Shown piece after piece: positions 9,801 through 17,353 of a stretch of DNA of 32,683 nt. How positions within the stretch are numbered: the first letter of the stretch is position 1; every line of letters starts with the position of its first letter. Location: IMG/VR virus record IMGVR_UViG_3300033571_012914, positions 1-32,683 of that record; one strand, 5' to 3'. Position numbers and translations under genes: made by a program. Source of the DNA: a virus. The notes beneath the pieces were generated by a model. That model had not been told where the DNA came from. It did no database searches and saw only the letters and a list, made by a program, of their open reading frames with translations.

Positions 9801-9867
9801 GCTGCCGGGCGAGCGCCGTGGTGCGCGAGGATCGCAACCACGCGGCTCGTGGGTGCCGCCGCAATGA
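6808..9867 (+). CDS. Large internal virion protein with lytic transglycosylase (SLT-like) domain
   Basis: I start this at the ATG after AGGTGG, eight bases past the previous stop, giving 1019 aa. An open frame extends further upstream but overlaps the gp14-like gene and has no support. Residues about 290-395 carry an SLT-type muramidase pattern: VVDVVFRAENP with candidate catalytic Glu302, then NPRSSASGPGQITDETWSAY and GEQYAAWVLGIGGAKAFIEA. This cuts peptidoglycan during genome entry. The rest is helical and Gln/Ala/Arg rich, and the C-terminus is Pro-rich. In T7 the transglycosylase domain sits at the N-terminus of gp16. Here it is internal to the first of three large core proteins. The stop overlaps the next start by ATGA. 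Confidence 0.82.
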   Translation: MARIPTVTTVDQQPAGAIPGQFAQRSEASPSDFGQGAARLMGQASSAVQQALAGFGEQMQRAGGALAEQAIRDQEINNETFATEAATSMQNSINQEWASFSELQGRAATEAYPQYQQRIKEITESALNSAPNDRVRRMLAGRVGQAGNAALMTGAQWNTRQTRTASVNASEAAANQAIADGMLNRFNPAGLTAALAVGQSELVKIGEIGGWDAVTLAQKQSEYRGRFYGAVIATIAEDDPLAAKRMFDSVRESLDAGAQVRIENSLSAPVRVRTAANIVATVTAPTETENPRSVVDVVFRAENPAGDARRNPRSSASGPGQITDETWSAYSARLGLRPEQRNERAAHVAIFEAYQSDARIAIGRVLTPGEQYAAWVLGIGGAKAFIEASPDTDARALYGRVAGENRARRAFSTNGELMRPGMSTGQVLQALSARVSPSAPRGDTRALLGRAMEMAGGDPQLQAAVMSQFNMWQNVQNATQAQDRAALDRQISDLGKALQQGAQVSIPEAEIRRLMPPEQADRTLDALYTSQIAGQVFSSVQLATPQELQALRQDLIEGRGPVTDMLRLRRGTRMDEAGVLEADRAGDVASRGELRQVLDQRIEERNRQLLADPAQYALADPGVREQAAAAANDNQALGGYVTATLAAQARLGVPEPERRILSKAQSQAIASDIMRSDPAQGDPQNPDGPAIRLRSLAEAYGEAWPRVFQDLARDGNLPAEYQILANIDSAVGQADFSRMLAAQKAAGGAGPFREGVRRAFPAEESRLSKEIGTYIQPFVATALASGQTGGDRLAAMVGGAIENLAAYYVFRGADATTAMQRAADRIVNDKYDILGTMRVPKKTSDGRPLGLPPVQRAQSFVMRNLTPEQIVDLEGAPGVPADENRNIVWRSAQRGFWVPNQRDTGLVLMRELENGGRLPVHVTENTPNAVRDQNGRWRIELFFDSLPRPTLTGASTLQRDNPARAVTPIEGYDVPAPAENRRGPGFTPQQAPAPAAPVLPGERRGARGSQPRGSWVPPQ

Positions 9868-11753
9868 CCGGGTTCTTCACAGAGGGAGAGATCGGCAACA
9901 GCCTCGCGGAAGCCGAAGGCACCGCGCGCATCCCGGCCACAACCGGCGAAGTGTTGGGTGCGCAATTCTCGCAATCCTTCGCCGAAAACCCGGCCTCTCG
10001 GTTGTTCCGTTTTGTGCAGCGGAACCTCGAAGCCAATCCGATAACCATGTCGCCAGAGGAAGCCAATCAGGAATACGGCGTTCCAGGCAGGCTTACGTTT
10101 GACGAGCCGGTATCGCGGACGACGGCGCGCGATCTAAACGAGCACCACACAAACAGCGCGATCCGAGAAGACGTGATAGCGCGGCGGCAAGGCGGTGTGG
10201 CTACGGGCGGTGTTGCGCGCTTCGGCGCCGGGCTTGCGGCCAGCATCCTAGACCCTATCAACATCGCGTCCGCGTTTATCCCAGGCGTGCGCGAGGCGCG
10301 CATTGCGGCGGCGCTTGGCGGCGCTGCCGCTGGTGCAGGCGGCAGGGCTTCCGTGCGCGCCCTGGCTGGTGCGTCTTCTGGCTTTCTTGGTGCGGCGGCG
10401 GTTGAGCCTTTGAATTTCTTTCTGTCGCAGAAAGACAAAGACGACTACGACATGGGCGACGTTCTTACCAATCTCGCCTTCGGCACGATTTTGGGCGGCG
10501 GCTTGAACACGACCATAGGCGCGGTGCGGGATCGTCGCGGCCTTCCGCCTTGGTCGCCAGAAATGCACGAGGCTGGTTTTCGCCAAGCCGTGTCGGCGCT
10601 GGCGGAAGGGCGCCCGGTAAGCGCAGCGGCAGCGATGGAATTTACCGCTGCTCGCACGGCACGCCAAGAGCTTGAGAATTGGTATTCCTCGCAAACCCGT
10701 GTCGCGGCAGAAGCCGACCGAGCGATAGACAAACTTGACAACGCTTCGCAGCGCGTGGGCGCCGAGCGCGAGCGGCTTGACGCGCTAAGAGCGGACGCCG
10801 AGCAAGTCCGCGCAGAGCTTGACGAGGCGCGGGCGCGGCTCACGCAGGCGGGCATTGATCCAGAAACATCAACGCGGCTTGCGGAGATCGACGCCGAATT
10901 GTCTGGCGCCATACCTCGCGCTCGGCGCGCGGCGCTTGAGCAAGAGCGCACAATGCTTATGGAAGGCCGCGACTGGACGGCGGACGATCTCGAAGCAGGA
11001 CGCACACAAGCCGAGATTGAAGGGCTGGAAGCTGTGCAGGCGCGCGCTGCTCGGCAAGTCGCGCTGGCCGAGGGGCGCCTGTCTCGCGCCGCCCAGGCAG
11101 AGAACAAAGCCGAAGGCATCTTCAACGCCAAGAGCGCCGCGCTCGCCGCCCGCGAAGGCGTTGTGCGCGCGCTCATGGAGCGCAGCATAAGGCGGCTCGC
11201 GGGCGAGCTTGGCGTCCGTCTCGAAGACGGGGAAGCAGCCGAGCTTGCTTCTCGCGCGGCCACGGCAAACAGCGCGTCTTATCGTGGTGTCATGGACGAC
11301 ATTGTTAGAACGCTGTCCAATAAAGCTCCAATGGGGCCTTACTTGCCGGAGCAAGTTTTCACACCGCCCGGCGCTGTTGTGCTAGAGCGTGCCTCTGCCG
11401 CGTTGCGCGCCCGAGAAGCCAATGCGGAGCGCGCCCTGGCCGACAGCCTGCGCGGCGGCGCCGATCCCGACATTGTTGCCGCCGACCGCGCAGCCGCCAC
11501 GCTCAAAGCCGAGACGCCTGCCGTTGAAGGCAATGTGGCCGACGACATTGCGCAGGCAGAGAAATCCGTCAAAGAGCTTGCGGAAACTTTGCGCCGCGCC
11601 GATCAAGCTTTCGCCGACGCAGAGATCGCGGCAGGCAGGCAACCGCCGAAGCCTGATCCTGAATTAGCTTTGGCGGACGAGCTTGGTAAAGAGGGCGAAG
11701 CCATGGCGCGCGCCTATGACGCGGCGGCTGTTTGCAATATCGGGGGAAGGTGA
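9864..11753 (+). CDS. Large internal virion protein (gp16-like N-terminal portion, putative)
   Basis: The ATG of the ATGA overlap with the previous gene is the best start (629 aa, MTGFFTEGEIGNSL). A GTG 15 bases earlier is possible but less likely. Residues about 115-220 are Ala/Gly-rich with moderate hydrophobicity (FGAGLAASILDPINIASAFIPGV, then ASSGFLGAAAVEPLNFF, then VLTNLAFGTILGGGLNTTIGA). These resemble the membrane-interacting segments of phage ejection proteins. Residues about 280-420 are a long, highly charged coiled coil (RAERERLDALRADAEQVRAELDEARARL pattern). It ends in ALADELGKEGEAMARAYDAAAVCNIGG. It may be one half of an ejection protein that is single in related phages. Encoded directly before the 827-aa protein with one base between. 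Confidence 0.7.
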   Translation: MTGFFTEGEIGNSLAEAEGTARIPATTGEVLGAQFSQSFAENPASRLFRFVQRNLEANPITMSPEEANQEYGVPGRLTFDEPVSRTTARDLNEHHTNSAIREDVIARRQGGVATGGVARFGAGLAASILDPINIASAFIPGVREARIAAALGGAAAGAGGRASVRALAGASSGFLGAAAVEPLNFFLSQKDKDDYDMGDVLTNLAFGTILGGGLNTTIGAVRDRRGLPPWSPEMHEAGFRQAVSALAEGRPVSAAAAMEFTAARTARQELENWYSSQTRVAAEADRAIDKLDNASQRVGAERERLDALRADAEQVRAELDEARARLTQAGIDPETSTRLAEIDAELSGAIPRARRAALEQERTMLMEGRDWTADDLEAGRTQAEIEGLEAVQARAARQVALAEGRLSRAAQAENKAEGIFNAKSAALAAREGVVRALMERSIRRLAGELGVRLEDGEAAELASRAATANSASYRGVMDDIVRTLSNKAPMGPYLPEQVFTPPGAVVLERASAALRAREANAERALADSLRGGADPDIVAADRAAATLKAETPAVEGNVADDIAQAEKSVKELAETLRRADQAFADAEIAAGRQPPKPDPELALADELGKEGEAMARAYDAAAVCNIGGR

Positions 11754-11754
11754 C

Positions 11755-14238
11755 ATGGCCAAAGCTGTTCCAAACTACATGCGCTGCATCACAGCGGTCG
11801 AGACTGCCGCTGGTAGGACGCTCAAGGAAGACGAGCTTGAAACTATTTTCTCGCGCCTGCACGGTCGCGCACGACGCTACGCGCAGCAAGGCATGAACGA
11901 CACGGACGCTTTGCTTCGTGCATCGCGCGAGCTTGGCGACGATATGAAGCTGGCCGGGATAATCGAAAAGCGCAACAAGCTTATCAATGCCGCGCGCCGC
12001 CGTGAAATTGAAATGCGAGTGAAGGACGGCACAGAAGCCGCCGACCTACGACGCATTATTAACGAGACAGACAGCAAGGCGCACGGCCTTACCGCCGAGA
12101 TATTTGGCCCGATGGTAGCGGCGCTGCGCAAGGAAGGGCTTACGCGCGTCTTGGCCGCTGGCGACAAGGATTTCGACAGAGCGGTAATACGAGAGCTTTG
12201 GGCTATCGAGAGCAGCGGTAAGTCCGTCACAGGCAACGCGCAAGCTAGGCGCGCGGCAGAGATCATCAACGAGGCCCAGGAGCGGGCGCGCACCATGCAG
12301 AACGGCGCAGGCGCGTGGATAGGAAAGCGCGAGCACTACGTTACGCGGCAATCGCACGACATGGCAAAGGTGCGCGGCGACGGCACCGAGAACGCTTTTG
12401 CTAGGTGGCGTGATTACATTCTCCCGAGGCTCGACGATACGACATTTGACAGTCTTGACGAGGTTACACCAAAGTCTGTTGACGAATTTCTGTTGAGCAC
12501 ATGGAAGGCGATAGCTTCTGGCATACACGACACGACGCGCGGCCAAGTGAAATACGGCGACGTGGGCGCGGCAACCGGCCCAGGCAATTTGGCAAAGCGC
12601 GTCTCCCAGGAACGAAAGCTGTTGTTCAAAGACGCCGACGCTTGGGCGGACTACAATCAGGAATTTGGTCGCGGCACGCTTATGGATGCGGTGCGCGGGG
12701 GGCTTGAGAACGGCGCGAAGAACACCGCGCTAATGCGCGTGTGGGGGCCAAACCCCGAAGCGATGCACGACACCATCACAAAGGCGGCAGCGGAACGCGC
12801 ACGCGACCGCGCAGATTTTTCAGCGGTTGACGCGCTCAAGGCTAAGACGAATGAGCGTTATTTCTCGATCCTGACAGGCAGCACGAGTATTGACGCCAAC
12901 ATGCAATTTCCGGGCATTGGCAAGCTTGTTGCGCGCTTCAACGGCACAGGCTTGACCTACGGGCAGATCACGGTAGCCGGGCAAGCACTACAAACCTTGA
13001 GCAAACTCGGCGGCGTTGTTCTCGCTTCTATTCCAGATTTTGCAAGCAATGTCGCTGTGCTTCGGCACAACGGCGTGCCGCTTTTTGAAGCGTATTTCAC
13101 GCGGCTTACGGCGTTCCTGCCAAAAGGCAAAGAGGCCAGAGAGATTTCCGATCTATCAGCGGCAGGCATTGACAGCATACTAGGCAACATCGCTTCTCGC
13201 TTTTCAGGCATGGATGCGGTGCGCGGGCGCTCGGCAAAGCTGGTTGATATTTTCCACAAAATAAACCTGTTGTCTTGGTGGACGGACAGCTTGAAAAGCG
13301 GCATGGGTTCCATGCTTACGCACAATCTCGGGCGCCGTGCCGGGCAGTCTTTTGACCAGCTTCCGCCGCTTCTGCAAACTACGCTTGGGCGCTTTCAGAT
13401 CACGGCGGCGGATTGGGATATTGCGCGCGGCTTCGCGGCCAAAGCGTCGGATGGCCGCGATTATGTGCTGCCTGCGCATATCGAGAATGATGCTGTGCGT
13501 TCCAAGTTTTTCGATTACGTCACCTATCAAATTCGTGATGCGATGAACGAGCCTAATCTGTTCTCTAAAAACGCCACCACGTTTGGCACCCAGGCGGGCA
13601 CGCCGGAGGGTATGGCCGCGCGCCTTATCATGCAGTTTAAGACATACCCGCTCACGTTCATGTCGCGCGTGCGTGAGCGTGAAATACGCGGGCCAAACGG
13701 CGTGGACGTGTTCGGGCTGGCACACCTTATCGTGGCGACCAGCCTTCTCGGCTACGCATCTATGGAATTGAAAAACATGGCGCGTGGGCGCGACCCACGC
13801 ACGGCGAACACCAGGGAGCCGGGCGAATACGCCAAGCTGGTTTTTGCCTCAATGATGCAGGGCGGCGGCTTTGGGCTGTATGGTGATTTTCTATTTGGTG
13901 ACACGTCGCGCATGGGCAGCGGCCCGGTTACGTCGCTATTTGGCCCGACGGTCGGCACGCTAGACGACCTCGCAAAGCAGCTTCAATCGTTGCGTAAATG
14001 GACGCTGGAAGGCGACCCCCAGGCTGGCCGGGATTTCCGTAGCGGCGCTGTTGGTTTGGTGCGGGACAACACCCCTTTCATCAATTTGTTCTATACCAGA
14101 ACAGCATTGGACTACCTTGTAATTTATCGGTTGCAGGAAGCCTTGAACCCAGGCTATCTTGCCCGCTACGAAGAACGCATGAGGCGCGAGAACCAAACAA
14201 CCTTCATGCTCTCCCCGACCGCTAGCCCTTATAGGTGA
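11755..14238 (+). CDS. Large internal virion protein (gp16-like C-terminal portion, putative)
   Basis: I start at the ATG one base after the previous TGA (MAKAVPNYMRCI), preceded by GGGGGAAGG, giving 827 aa. An in-frame upstream ATG lies inside the previous gene and is not needed. The first 200 residues are charged helices (KLAGIIEKRNKLINAARRRE). The middle has amphipathic and hydrophobic patches (LSKLGGVVLASIPDFASNVAVL). The C-terminal part contains MIMQFKTYP-like RLIMQFKTYPLTFMSRVRERE, followed by VFGLAHLIVATSLLGYASMELKNMARGRDPR, a feature I associate with the C-terminal region of giant phage ejection proteins. Role inferred: DNA-translocating channel through the cytoplasmic membrane, as for T7 gp16. 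No enzymatic motif is visible. Confidence 0.72.
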   Translation: MAKAVPNYMRCITAVETAAGRTLKEDELETIFSRLHGRARRYAQQGMNDTDALLRASRELGDDMKLAGIIEKRNKLINAARRREIEMRVKDGTEAADLRRIINETDSKAHGLTAEIFGPMVAALRKEGLTRVLAAGDKDFDRAVIRELWAIESSGKSVTGNAQARRAAEIINEAQERARTMQNGAGAWIGKREHYVTRQSHDMAKVRGDGTENAFARWRDYILPRLDDTTFDSLDEVTPKSVDEFLLSTWKAIASGIHDTTRGQVKYGDVGAATGPGNLAKRVSQERKLLFKDADAWADYNQEFGRGTLMDAVRGGLENGAKNTALMRVWGPNPEAMHDTITKAAAERARDRADFSAVDALKAKTNERYFSILTGSTSIDANMQFPGIGKLVARFNGTGLTYGQITVAGQALQTLSKLGGVVLASIPDFASNVAVLRHNGVPLFEAYFTRLTAFLPKGKEAREISDLSAAGIDSILGNIASRFSGMDAVRGRSAKLVDIFHKINLLSWWTDSLKSGMGSMLTHNLGRRAGQSFDQLPPLLQTTLGRFQITAADWDIARGFAAKASDGRDYVLPAHIENDAVRSKFFDYVTYQIRDAMNEPNLFSKNATTFGTQAGTPEGMAARLIMQFKTYPLTFMSRVREREIRGPNGVDVFGLAHLIVATSLLGYASMELKNMARGRDPRTANTREPGEYAKLVFASMMQGGGFGLYGDFLFGDTSRMGSGPVTSLFGPTVGTLDDLAKQLQSLRKWTLEGDPQAGRDFRSGAVGLVRDNTPFINLFYTRTALDYLVIYRLQEALNPGYLARYEERMRRENQTTFMLSPTASPYR

Positions 14239-14241
14239 TTT

Positions 14242-16656
14242 ATGACTATCGTAAATCAGAGCATTAAGAGGACGGTCCAGGGGAACGGTGTTCAAACCGT
14301 GTTTGATTACAATTTCTTGATCCCGTCCGCTGACACCGCCGAATTGTATTTTTTGGACGAGGTTACGGGCGACACATATTTGCTGCCTGCCGCGTCTTGG
14401 TCGCTTTCCGGCGCCAACAACCCGCTCGGCGGCACCTTCACCTATCCTCGTAACGCGGGCCAGCAACCGCTACAGGACACGCAGAAGCTTACGCTGGTGC
14501 GGACAGTCCCGAACACGCAGATTACCAGCCTGCAAAACCAGAGCGGCTTCCAGCCGCGCGCTGTGGAGAGTGCGCTAGACTGGATCGTGATGCAGATACA
14601 GCAATTCGTTGACGAGGTAGGCCGGTCGCTTCGCGTGCCTTTGGCGGAACAAGGCTTTGCGGAATTGCCGCCAGCGAGTGTTCGCACCAACACGATATTA
14701 AGCTTCGACGTGAACGGCTCGCCTTCGCTTCTGCCGCTGCAACCAGACAACAACACGACCGTCATAGCGCAAGGCAGCACGTTTGCCCGGTCGCTGGCGC
14801 AGCGTTTCGCCGACACAGTGAATGTGTTGGATCACGGCGCCGTGCCAGACTGGAACGGCACCAGCGGCACAGACAATGCCGCCGCGTTTGCTTCTGCATT
14901 TGCCTACGCGGCAATAAGCGGGCGCTTGGTCACGGTGCCTTACGGCGATTACTACGTCGGCTCTCCGATATGGTTGCAGGAAGGCGCGCAGGGTATCGTG
15001 ATGCAGGGCACCATTTGGGCGCCGGGCGGCTTCACGGTGTTGACGCTCGGCGGCAATCTCGCCACGCGCAACCAGAACAAGACGCTATACGGGCCGATCC
15101 GCGTCATGCGAACATCGCAATCCGATTGGTCCACAGAAGCCGACATTGGCGTGAAACTGTGGAACCTCGATAACTGCGTCGTCATGCTTGAGCGTGTCGA
15201 GAAATTCTGCATCAATGTTCAAGTCGCTTCCGATCTTCGCGGTGTTGAGGATAGCGATTTCTATTATGGCCGCATCATTGACGGTAAGGTGGGTGTTGAT
15301 TTTCGCACCTTCAACCCAGGGCCGAATAGCTACGTCAATTCGGCGCGGCATTTCGGCGGACACTTTGCTTGCTCTAGCAGCACAAACCAAGGGACCAATC
15401 GCTTCGGCGTGCGCTTCTCCCGCGATACTGCTGGCGATTACGATTTGCACAATTCGCATGTGTTCTATGGCCCGGCCTTTGAGCTACAGACTACGGGCGG
15501 ACAGTTAGCTATCCCATTTCTTATTGAGGTAAATGGTCGCTCTGTTATTGCGCGAGACATGCGTATGGAAGCGTGCTCGCCTTACGCAGCGTGGCACAGT
15601 GACGCGATGAACGATTGCCTATACGAGATCAGCTTTGTTGGCACCTACGGAACCTATGTGAACGTGCTATACACGGGCGCCACCAGGGCGGGCGGCACCA
15701 TCGTAATGCGGCACCAAGCTCTCGCTACACAGCACTCGCCGCGTCTCGTAGCCGCCGTCGATAACGTGAGGAACGCGGCTTTCCGCGACGTGCATCAAAC
15801 CGCAAACGGTGTTGGTTTTGAGGGCCTTGGGATTATGTCTAGTAATCCTTCTGGCCCACCCACAACCATGTCTGGTTTGATATTCTCCGGCCTTACCCTA
15901 ATGACCCTAAACGCGAATGATGTAACGCTGCCCACGTCGCGCGCTTTGGGCTTCGTTGTGGATTTGCAGAACCCGACGACAGATGCAGGAATAGCAAAGG
16001 AATTGACGCTGGCGGCAGAAGGACGCGAGCTTCGGCTTGTCGTGGCGCAGTTTGACGCAAGCGAGAACGCTTTGGACGAGACGCACCCACTATTGCTATC
16101 AAACGCCAATGCTCTTTGGAACCAAACCTTTTCTGGCAATACGAATTATTGGTGGGAAATGAACACCAATCTGGATCAGACAAGCGGCGGCTATCCGCTA
16201 TTCTATTGGCAGCGCATTACCTTCGCTCCTGCGTGCCGCTATGCTTTCGTAGGCGTGCGCGGCGGTTCATCCGGCGTGACCCCAATACCCGCCGACTTAA
16301 AGGCCATAAGGCTTTACGCGAACCCGCTGTTGGCGCCGCAAATTCTGGCGGGCGGTAGCCGCGATTGGGGTAGCCGCGACATGCAGGCGAGCGAAGCGTG
16401 GTCCGTGCCTACGCTTTCGCCGGGCGCCACGACGACTTTTGACATAACCGTGCCCGGCTTGCGCGGCGGCGATTTTGTGCAGGCCGGTTTCGCCAAGGCG
16501 AGCGGCTTCCAGAACGGCGGCGTAGTTTTTCACGCGGTCCAAGGCGGAACCGCGTCAACCAATCAGGTGCGTGTTACGGCGCAGAACCTATCGGCGGGCA
16601 CCATTACGGTAGGCGACGGCACGCTCTTTGTGCGAGGAAAGAGGCCAAAGCTATGA
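14242..16656 (+). CDS. Tail fibre or tailspike with beta-helix region
   Basis: An 804-aa protein with AGGTGA ahead of ATG, the site overlapping the previous stop. Residues 1-150 (SIKRTVQGNGVQTVFDYNFLIP, then LTLVRTVPNTQITSLQNQSGFQPRAVESALDWIVMQIQQ) are the conserved T7 gp17-type N-terminal domain that joins the fibre to the tail. From about residue 190, NVLDHGAVPDWNGTSGTDNAAAF starts a pectate-lyase-like right-handed beta-helix, as in tailspikes. Later repeats of Val/Ile strands support this. The C-terminus is a beta-rich, Gly-rich tip (about 720-804). The protein should recognise, and perhaps cut, a surface polysaccharide. The depolymerase active site cannot be read from the sequence. Confidence 0.85.
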   Translation: MTIVNQSIKRTVQGNGVQTVFDYNFLIPSADTAELYFLDEVTGDTYLLPAASWSLSGANNPLGGTFTYPRNAGQQPLQDTQKLTLVRTVPNTQITSLQNQSGFQPRAVESALDWIVMQIQQFVDEVGRSLRVPLAEQGFAELPPASVRTNTILSFDVNGSPSLLPLQPDNNTTVIAQGSTFARSLAQRFADTVNVLDHGAVPDWNGTSGTDNAAAFASAFAYAAISGRLVTVPYGDYYVGSPIWLQEGAQGIVMQGTIWAPGGFTVLTLGGNLATRNQNKTLYGPIRVMRTSQSDWSTEADIGVKLWNLDNCVVMLERVEKFCINVQVASDLRGVEDSDFYYGRIIDGKVGVDFRTFNPGPNSYVNSARHFGGHFACSSSTNQGTNRFGVRFSRDTAGDYDLHNSHVFYGPAFELQTTGGQLAIPFLIEVNGRSVIARDMRMEACSPYAAWHSDAMNDCLYEISFVGTYGTYVNVLYTGATRAGGTIVMRHQALATQHSPRLVAAVDNVRNAAFRDVHQTANGVGFEGLGIMSSNPSGPPTTMSGLIFSGLTLMTLNANDVTLPTSRALGFVVDLQNPTTDAGIAKELTLAAEGRELRLVVAQFDASENALDETHPLLLSNANALWNQTFSGNTNYWWEMNTNLDQTSGGYPLFYWQRITFAPACRYAFVGVRGGSSGVTPIPADLKAIRLYANPLLAPQILAGGSRDWGSRDMQASEAWSVPTLSPGATTTFDITVPGLRGGDFVQAGFAKASGFQNGGVVFHAVQGGTASTNQVRVTAQNLSAGTITVGDGTLFVRGKRPKL

Positions 16657-16729
16657 GGGTTTTGAGAATGAAATCCTATCAACTTTCGGTTGTCTTACCT
16701 TATAGGATACGGTAGGAAGGGGCTGGAAC
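16657..16729. other. Short intergenic region with nested inverted repeat
   Basis: The 73 bases between the fibre gene and the lysis-type genes contain ATCCTAT (16673-16679) and ATAGGAT (16702-16708), with an inner CAAC/GTTG pair around a TTTCG loop. This could fold after the fibre stop codon. No T-run follows, so termination is uncertain. A good ribosome binding site (AGGAAGGGG) for the next gene sits at the end. I see no convincing promoter hexamers. Confidence 0.3.
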
Positions 16730-17071
16730 ATGGACACCTTACTACAACCAACGGTTGACACCGACAACACATGGGAAGTGTTGTCTCGTATCGGAGACTG
16801 TCGAATGGATGCGATAGAAAGGCTGTTCCAGGCAGAGAAAGAGGCTTTGCGTTTGCAGGGCCTACTTACGAAGCACGAAGAAATATGCTCGCACAGATAC
16901 ACAGCAATAGAGAACGGCATGGCGCGAATGTCGGCCAATTTGAAATGGCTTGCGATTGCGGTATGTTGTCTCGCTTTGGTTGTGGTGGGCGTTGCGAGCG
17001 TGAAAGACATTTTGCGCTCAGGGGCCGGGCGTATAGGTGTCACCATTTCATCGGCCCAGGGAGATAGGTAA
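16730..17071 (+). CDS. Membrane-anchored coiled-coil protein, putative holin or lysis accessory
   Basis: A 113-aa protein behind AGGAAGGGG. Residues about 25-75 are a charged helix with heptad spacing, including KHEEICSHRYTAIENGMARM. That resembles the 'hE..C..ry..I' stretch of XhlA-like haemolysin/holin accessory proteins. One strong transmembrane segment follows (KWLAIAVCCLALVVVGVASV, about 77-96), then a short polar tail. N-in/C-out or the reverse cannot be decided. The TAA stop overlaps the next ATG (TAATG), so the two are probably made in a fixed ratio, like holin/antiholin pairs. Function is inferred from topology and from the position after the fibre gene. Confidence 0.55.
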   Translation: MDTLLQPTVDTDNTWEVLSRIGDCRMDAIERLFQAEKEALRLQGLLTKHEEICSHRYTAIENGMARMSANLKWLAIAVCCLALVVVGVASVKDILRSGAGRIGVTISSAQGDR

Positions 17072-17256
17072 TGCTTGATTGGTTTAGGGAACGTGCGCAG
17101 GAGCCTTCGACGTGGCGCGGCCTTGCGTTATTGCTGTCTGTCGTCGGCATCCCGCACGCGGAAGGCATCGTGCAGCACGCAAGCGTCATTATCGTGAGCG
17201 GTATCGGCCTGTTCGATGTTGTCCGCAAGGGTAGCAAATTCGGCCAAAGGCCGTAA
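17071..17256 (+). CDS. Small two-segment membrane protein, putative holin
   Basis: A 61-aa protein starting inside the stop of the previous gene. GGGAGATAGGTA provides the binding site. Residues 16-28 (RGLALLLSVVGIP) and 37-52 (ASVIIVSGIGLFDVV) are hydrophobic segments; ends are charged (MLDWFRER, KGSKFGQRP). Start 'W(F)RERAQEPSTWRGL' followed by two membrane helices is a layout I know from small phage holin-like proteins. It would form lesions in the cytoplasmic membrane that let a muralytic enzyme out or trigger lysis. No endolysin gene lies next to it, which is odd for a lysis cassette. Last gene of the + strand block. Confidence 0.55.
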   Translation: MLDWFRERAQEPSTWRGLALLLSVVGIPHAEGIVQHASVIIVSGIGLFDVVRKGSKFGQRP

Positions 17257-17353
17257 CAGATCGAGACGACGCTTGGCGGGTTTTTTCCTCGGCCACTCCA
17301 AGCGTCTCTTGAAGGGCGGCAAGGTGAATTGTTCCGGCACCTTGCCGCCCGCC
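17241..17353. terminator. Convergent gene junction with stacked hairpins (likely bidirectional terminator region)
   Basis: The + and - transcription blocks meet here. Three inverted repeats lie in about 110 bases. CGGCC-AAA-GGCCG overlaps the end of the holin gene. A 9-bp perfect stem (GACGCTTGG with CCAAGCGTC, 17268-17306) has a T6 tract in its 21-base loop. A 13-bp perfect GC-rich stem (17314-17326 with 17338-17350, 11-base loop) ends four bases before the stop of the - strand primase-helicase gene. No hairpin is directly followed by a U-run, so the mechanism is uncertain. The perfect 13-bp stem between convergent operons is unlikely to be chance. Confidence 0.6.

Noticed and set aside
10445-11263. 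Long open frame (272 codons) on the - strand, antisense to an internal virion protein gene
   Set aside because: Ser/Ala/Arg-rich shadow translation of GC-rich coiled-coil coding DNA, with no ribosome binding site and no motif. The + strand gene explains the region.
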